This document shows positions 6,665 to 10,302 of a DNA stretch of 10,302 nt, one piece after another (positions within the stretch are counted from its first letter, which is position 1; every line of letters begins with the position of its first letter). A program made the position numbers and the translations under genes. The notes under the pieces were generated by a model, which saw only the letters and a program-made list of their open reading frames with translations, was not told where the DNA came from and searched no databases. The DNA comes from Hyphomicrobiales bacterium (GTDB lineage: Bacteria > Pseudomonadota > Alphaproteobacteria > Rhizobiales > Aestuariivirgaceae), in NCBI GenBank assembly GCA_023266715.1, contig JAHFPK010000073.1, positions 1 to 10,302 of the forward strand. Direction: 5' to 3'.

Positions 6665-8181
6665 TGTCCGGCTGGCCCATTCTTTCATTCGTTACATTCG
6701 CACCCCTTATCGGCGTGGCCTTCATCCTGATTGCCCGTGGCGACGACGCCGTTGCCAAACGTACCATTCGCTGGACGGCCTTGTGGACCACAGTCGTCAC
6801 GTTCCTCGTTTCGCTCCTGGTTTGGCTCAATTTCAACCCTAGCGATTCTGGCTTCCAGCTCGTTGAAAACCACGAATGGCTTGGTGGCATAGCCTCCTAT
6901 CAAATGGGCGTGGATGGCATTTCCATGCTGTTTGTGCTGCTCACCACGCTCCTCATGCCGATTTGCATTCTGGCGAGCTGGCACGTGGAAAAGCGCGTGC
7001 GCGAATACATGATCGCCTTCCTCGTGCTCGAAACCCTGATGATCGGCGTGTTCACCGCCCTTGATCTCGTGTTGTTCTACGTCTTCTTCGAAGCTGGCCT
7101 GATCCCCATGTTCCTGATCATTGGCGTGTGGGGCGGCCCACGCCGCGTCTACGCCAGCTTCAAGTTTTTCCTCTACACCTTGCTGGGCTCCGTCTTGATG
7201 CTGATCGCCATCATTGCCATGTATTGGCAGTCCGGCACCACGGATATTGTGGCGCTGCTCTCACGCAACCCCGGCTTTCCGCCCGAAATGCAGACTTGGC
7301 TGTGGCTTGCTTTCTTTGCCTCCTTCGCCGTGAAAATGCCCATGTGGCCGGTTCACACCTGGTTGCCCGACGCTCATGTGGAAGCGCCGACTGCCGGCTC
7401 GGTAATCTTGGCTGCAATACTCTTGAAAATGGGCGGCTATGGTTTCCTGCGCTTTTCGTTGCCGATGTTTCCCGATGCGAGCCTGTATTTCCAGCCCTTC
7501 ATCTATGTGCTTTCCATCGTCGCCATCATCTACACTTCGCTTGTGGCCCTGATGCAGGAAGACATGAAAAAGCTCATAGCCTATTCTTCCGTGGCGCACA
7601 TGGGCTTTGTGACCATGGGCATTTTTGCGATGACCCGCCAGAGCATTGATGGCGCCCTGTTCCAGATGATGTCCCATGGCCTTGTGTCCGGCGCGCTATT
7701 CCTTTGTGTGGGCGTCGTCTATGACCGCATGCACTCCCGCGAAATCGCGGCCTATGGCGGGCTGGTGAACCGCATGCCGCTCTATGCCTTCACCTTCATG
7801 CTGTTTACCATGGCCAATGTGGGTTTGCCCGGAACCTCTGGCTTCGTGGGCGAATTCCTTGTGCTGCTTGGCACCTTCCAGAATAACACCTGGGTTGCCT
7901 TCTTCGCCACAAATGGCGTTATCCTCTCGGCTTGTTACGCCCTTTGGCTGTATCGTCGTGTGGTATTCGGCAAGCTGGAAAAATCATCGCTTGCCCACAT
8001 CGTGGACATGACGCCCCGCGAACTTGCCACATTTGCTCCGCTTGTGGTGCTCACAATCTTCTTTGGTGTTTATCCGGCGCCACTTCTCGATGTGTTTGGT
8101 GCATCTGTCGAAAATCTCATGAAAACGGTTCAAACTGCTGCGGCTGCCGCCCAGGCAGTTGCCACCGCTTCGCTGCAATAA
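6664..8181 (+). CDS. nuoM: NADH-quinone oxidoreductase subunit M
   Basis: This is the middle antiporter-like proton-pumping subunit (ND4 family), 505 residues and about 14 hydrophobic helices. Conserved charged residues are all present: Glu143 in FYVFFEAGLIPMF, Lys224 in FAVKMPMWPVHTWLPDAH, Lys255 in LLKMGGYGF, His338 in MMSHGLVSG, and Glu397 in GFVGEFLVLLG. These are the equivalents of E. coli Glu144, Lys234, Lys265, His348 and Glu407. The last ~20 residues (MKTVQTAAAAAQAVATASLQ) are an alanine-rich tail beyond the conserved core. The ATG overlaps the nuoL stop (TGATG) and is preceded by a strong GGAGGG (6650-6655) about 8 bases away, so it can both re-initiate and initiate independently. 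nuoN follows after 10 bases. Confidence 0.98.
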   Translation: MSGWPILSFVTFAPLIGVAFILIARGDDAVAKRTIRWTALWTTVVTFLVSLLVWLNFNPSDSGFQLVENHEWLGGIASYQMGVDGISMLFVLLTTLLMPICILASWHVEKRVREYMIAFLVLETLMIGVFTALDLVLFYVFFEAGLIPMFLIIGVWGGPRRVYASFKFFLYTLLGSVLMLIAIIAMYWQSGTTDIVALLSRNPGFPPEMQTWLWLAFFASFAVKMPMWPVHTWLPDAHVEAPTAGSVILAAILLKMGGYGFLRFSLPMFPDASLYFQPFIYVLSIVAIIYTSLVALMQEDMKKLIAYSSVAHMGFVTMGIFAMTRQSIDGALFQMMSHGLVSGALFLCVGVVYDRMHSREIAAYGGLVNRMPLYAFTFMLFTMANVGLPGTSGFVGEFLVLLGTFQNNTWVAFFATNGVILSACYALWLYRRVVFGKLEKSSLAHIVDMTPRELATFAPLVVLTIFFGVYPAPLLDVFGASVENLMKTVQTAAAAAQAVATASLQ

Positions 8182-8184
8182 AGG
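8181..8184 (+). promoter_or_regulatory. Ribosome binding site of nuoN
   Basis: AAGG overlaps the last base of the nuoM TAA stop and lies 7 bases before the ATG at 8192. It supports that start over the in-frame TTG at 8159 inside nuoM. Confidence 0.6.
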
Positions 8185-8191
8185 CCTGCTG

Positions 8192-9631
8192 ATGAATTTT
8201 CTGCAAAGTTATGACGCCGCTGCAGTCCTTCCGGAAATCGTCCTGGCCTGTCTTGCCATGGCCTTGTTGATGTACGGCGTGTTCAAAAAGGGCGATGCCA
8301 ATGATCACGTCACCATGGGTGCCATCCTCTCGCTTGCTCTCGTTGCGACTCTCGTCATTTTCGGCGGCGAAGGCAAAGTCACAGCCTTTGACGGCGCCTT
8401 CATCGTTGACACCTTTGCTCGTGTGATGAAGGTGATGGCGCTTTTCGGCTCAGCCGTGGCAATCGTGCTCTCTACCCATTTCATGAAGCGCGTGAAAATG
8501 GCGCGCTTTGAGTATCCCATCCTCGTGATGCTGGCGAGCGCTGGCATGATGATGATGATTTCCGCCAATGATCTCATCTCGCTTTATGTGGGCCTCGAAT
8601 TGCAGTCCCTCTCGCTTTATGTCGTGGCGGCAATGGATCGCGACAGTGCCAAGTCTTCCGAAGCTGGCCTGAAGTATTTCGTGCTGGGCGCGCTGTCTTC
8701 CGGCATGCTTCTCTATGGGGCCTCCCTTGTTTATGGCTTCACCGGCACAACGGGTTTCCCGCAAATCGCCGCTGCACTTACCGCAAGCGGTTCAGGCCTT
8801 GGCCTTATCTTCGGATTGGTATTCATCATCGCAGGCCTTGCCTTCAAGGTCTCCGCCGTGCCTTTCCATATGTGGACGCCAGATGTCTATGAGGGCGCGC
8901 CAACCCCGGTCACCGCCTTTTTTGCCGCCGCCCCAAAGATGGCAGCCATGGCGCTGTTCATCCGGGTCATGGTTTCTCCATTTGCGTCCGTGATGCCTGA
9001 CTGGCAGCAAATCCTCGTGTTCGTATCCATTGCTTCCATGGTGCTCGGCGCCTTTGCCGCCATTGGCCAGAACAACATCAAGCGCCTGCTGGCTTACTCT
9101 TCTATCGGCCACATGGGATTTGCCCTTGTGGGGCTCGCTTCCGGAAGCCAGGAGGGGGCCCAGGGCGTGATCGTCTACATGATGATCTATCTCATCTCCA
9201 CGCTCGGTGCGTTTGCCTGCGTTCTGGCCATGCGCCGCAAAGGCCAGCATGTCGAGGAGATTTCCGATCTCGCAGGCCTTGCGCATAACAACAAGGCATT
9301 GGCTTTTGTTCTCTCGATGCTGATGTTTTCACTCGCCGGCATTCCACCGCTCGCCGGTTTCTTTGCCAAATACTTTGTCTTCCTCGCCGCGGTGAAATCG
9401 GGCCTCTATGCGCTCGCCGTTATCGGCGTCGTCGCCAGCGTCATAGGTGCTTACTATTATCTGCTCATCGTGAAGGTCATCTATTTCGATGAGCCCGCAG
9501 AAAAATTCGACGCCATGGATGGCGAAGTGAAGTGGGTGGCCTATGCCAGCGGCGCTTTTGTCCTGCTGTTTGTAGGCTTTGCGAATTATCTGGTGAATCT
9601 TGCGGAAGCTGCCGCACAGTCGCTCTATTGA
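8192..9631 (+). CDS. nuoN: NADH-quinone oxidoreductase subunit N
   Basis: This is the proximal antiporter-like proton-pumping subunit (ND2 family), next to NuoK. It has 479 residues from the ATG at 8192. The frame is open back to a TTG at 8159 inside nuoM, but that would add 11 non-conserved polar residues. AAGG at 8181-8184 is well placed for 8192, which begins MNFLQSYDAAAVLPEIVLA as expected. Key residues are Glu136 (YVGLELQSLSLY), Lys161 (GLKYFVLGA), Lys219 (LAFKVSAVPFHMWTPDVYEG), Lys249 (APKMAAM), His307 (SSIGHMGF) and Lys393 (GFFAKYFVF), the charged path of the family. Its stop overlaps the TTG start of birA (TTGA at 9628-9631). It is the last complex I gene of the operon. Confidence 0.98.
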   Translation: MNFLQSYDAAAVLPEIVLACLAMALLMYGVFKKGDANDHVTMGAILSLALVATLVIFGGEGKVTAFDGAFIVDTFARVMKVMALFGSAVAIVLSTHFMKRVKMARFEYPILVMLASAGMMMMISANDLISLYVGLELQSLSLYVVAAMDRDSAKSSEAGLKYFVLGALSSGMLLYGASLVYGFTGTTGFPQIAAALTASGSGLGLIFGLVFIIAGLAFKVSAVPFHMWTPDVYEGAPTPVTAFFAAAPKMAAMALFIRVMVSPFASVMPDWQQILVFVSIASMVLGAFAAIGQNNIKRLLAYSSIGHMGFALVGLASGSQEGAQGVIVYMMIYLISTLGAFACVLAMRRKGQHVEEISDLAGLAHNNKALAFVLSMLMFSLAGIPPLAGFFAKYFVFLAAVKSGLYALAVIGVVASVIGAYYYLLIVKVIYFDEPAEKFDAMDGEVKWVAYASGAFVLLFVGFANYLVNLAEAAAQSLY

Positions 9632-10302
9632 AACTGCCAGCAGGTCATCGCGTCGTTCACTTTGAACGGATTGATTCCACCAATTCGGAAGCCCGCCGCT
9701 TGGCCGAGGCTGGCGAGCGGGGCCCCCTGTGGATTTGGTCCGACGAGCAAACAGGTGGCCGCGGGCGTTATGGGCGCACCTGGGTTTCAGAGCCGGGAAA
9801 CCTCTATGTCACCTGCCTGTTTCAAACCGCAGCTCCAGCTTCGGCGGCCGCACAAATCAGCTTTGTAGCGGCGATAGCCGTGCACGACCTGGCCTCAAGT
9901 CTTCTGCCCAAAGCCGATTTCTTTTTGAAATGGCCCAATGATGTCCTCATGGAGGGTGCCAAATTCTGTGGTCTCCTCGCCGAGGTCGTGGGTACAAACC
10001 CAACCCGCATCGCCTTGGGCTGCGGCATCAATCTGGCCCATGCGCCAAAGGGCACACCTTACCCCGTCACAGCCCTCGGCCCCCATTTCACTCCTGACTC
10101 AGTCTTGCAGAAGCTTGCGGTAAGCCTTTGGAAATGGCTGGAAATCTGGGATGAGGCGAGGGGATTTCCGGCAATCCGCAGTGCCTGGCTGGAACGCGCC
10201 GCTGGTGTGGGCAAGGAAGTCTTGGTGGAAGGAATGTCCGGACGTTTTGAGGGCCTGAGCGCCGATGGAGCCTTGCTCATGACGCTCGCAGACGGTACGC
10301 AA
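9628..10302 (+). CDS. birA: Biotin--[acetyl-CoA-carboxylase] ligase, 3' truncated
   Basis: This cytoplasmic enzyme activates biotin with ATP to biotinyl-5'-AMP and transfers it to the acceptor lysine of biotin carrier protein. The frame is open for 225 codons to the window edge; the family catalytic core is about 250, so only the C-terminal end is missing. Motifs from the TTG start are IDSTNSEA (15-22), the biotinyl-adenylate loop GGRGRYGRTW (43-52), KWPND (101-105), the conserved lysine region KFCGLLAE (Lys112, the E. coli Lys183 equivalent) and LGCGINL (130-136). No upstream ATG or GTG is available in frame, and the next start would remove the DSTN motif. The TTG overlapping the nuoN stop is therefore the only credible start. 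There is no N-terminal helix-turn-helix domain, so this is a class I ligase without the repressor function of E. coli BirA. Confidence 0.95.
   Translation, partial: MKLPAGHRVVHFERIDSTNSEARRLAEAGERGPLWIWSDEQTGGRGRYGRTWVSEPGNLYVTCLFQTAAPASAAAQISFVAAIAVHDLASSLLPKADFFLKWPNDVLMEGAKFCGLLAEVVGTNPTRIALGCGINLAHAPKGTPYPVTALGPHFTPDSVLQKLAVSLWKWLEIWDEARGFPAIRSAWLERAAGVGKEVLVEGMSGRFEGLSADGALLMTLADGTQ

Noticed and set aside
7128..7649. 173-codon sense-strand ORF inside nuoM in another frame
   Set aside because: It is entirely inside conserved nuoM. Its Cys/His/Arg-rich content is typical of out-of-frame reading of membrane-protein codons.
8159..8161. TTG as nuoN start
   Set aside because: It adds 11 residues read out of frame through nuoM and has no ribosome site. 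The ATG at 8192 fits the family start and the AAGG spacing.
8792..9286. 164-codon antisense ORF across nuoN
   Set aside because: It is a shadow of the nuoN membrane-helix codons, with no start signal and no recognisable protein features.

Overview
The window is an internal and 3'-terminal stretch of a respiratory complex I (NADH:quinone oxidoreductase, NDH-1) operon, with every gene on the + strand. The order is nuoG (5'-truncated), nuoH, a 78-codon small membrane-protein gene, nuoI, nuoJ, nuoK, nuoL, nuoM, nuoN, and then birA (biotin-protein ligase, 3'-truncated). The DNA is moderately GC-rich and almost entirely coding: the largest gap between genes is 15 bases and several genes overlap. 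No RNA gene, mobile element, CRISPR array, promoter or terminator was recognised, which fits the inside of one long transcription unit. nuoA-F presumably lie upstream and the rest of birA downstream.

The source looks alphaproteobacterial. NuoG lacks the cysteines of the extra N7 cluster, as in alphaproteobacterial and mitochondrial complex I. NuoI, NuoH and NuoK have the wording typical of that class, and the nuoN-birA junction with a birA lacking its DNA-binding domain is a familiar alphaproteobacterial arrangement. I cannot name an order or family from this sequence alone.

Region by region: bases 1-1933 encode the electron-input iron-sulfur subunit G. Bases 1937-2971 encode NuoH, which forms the quinone pocket and anchors the peripheral arm. 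Bases 2968-3204 encode a small basic two-helix membrane protein of unknown function. Bases 3212-3700 encode the two-[4Fe-4S] ferredoxin NuoI. Bases 3716-4632 encode NuoJ and NuoK, the small helical subunits that link the quinone site to the pumps. Bases 4643-9631 encode the three antiporter-like pump subunits NuoL, NuoM and NuoN, all with their key charged residues. Bases 9628-10302 encode the catalytic domain of BirA.

Together the nuo products pass electrons from NADH through the FeS chain (NuoG, NuoI) to quinone (at NuoH) and translocate protons through NuoH/J/K/N/M/L. I see no obviously new multi-gene system. The best leads are the small ORF between nuoH and nuoI and a histidine-rich loop near the N-terminus of NuoL.
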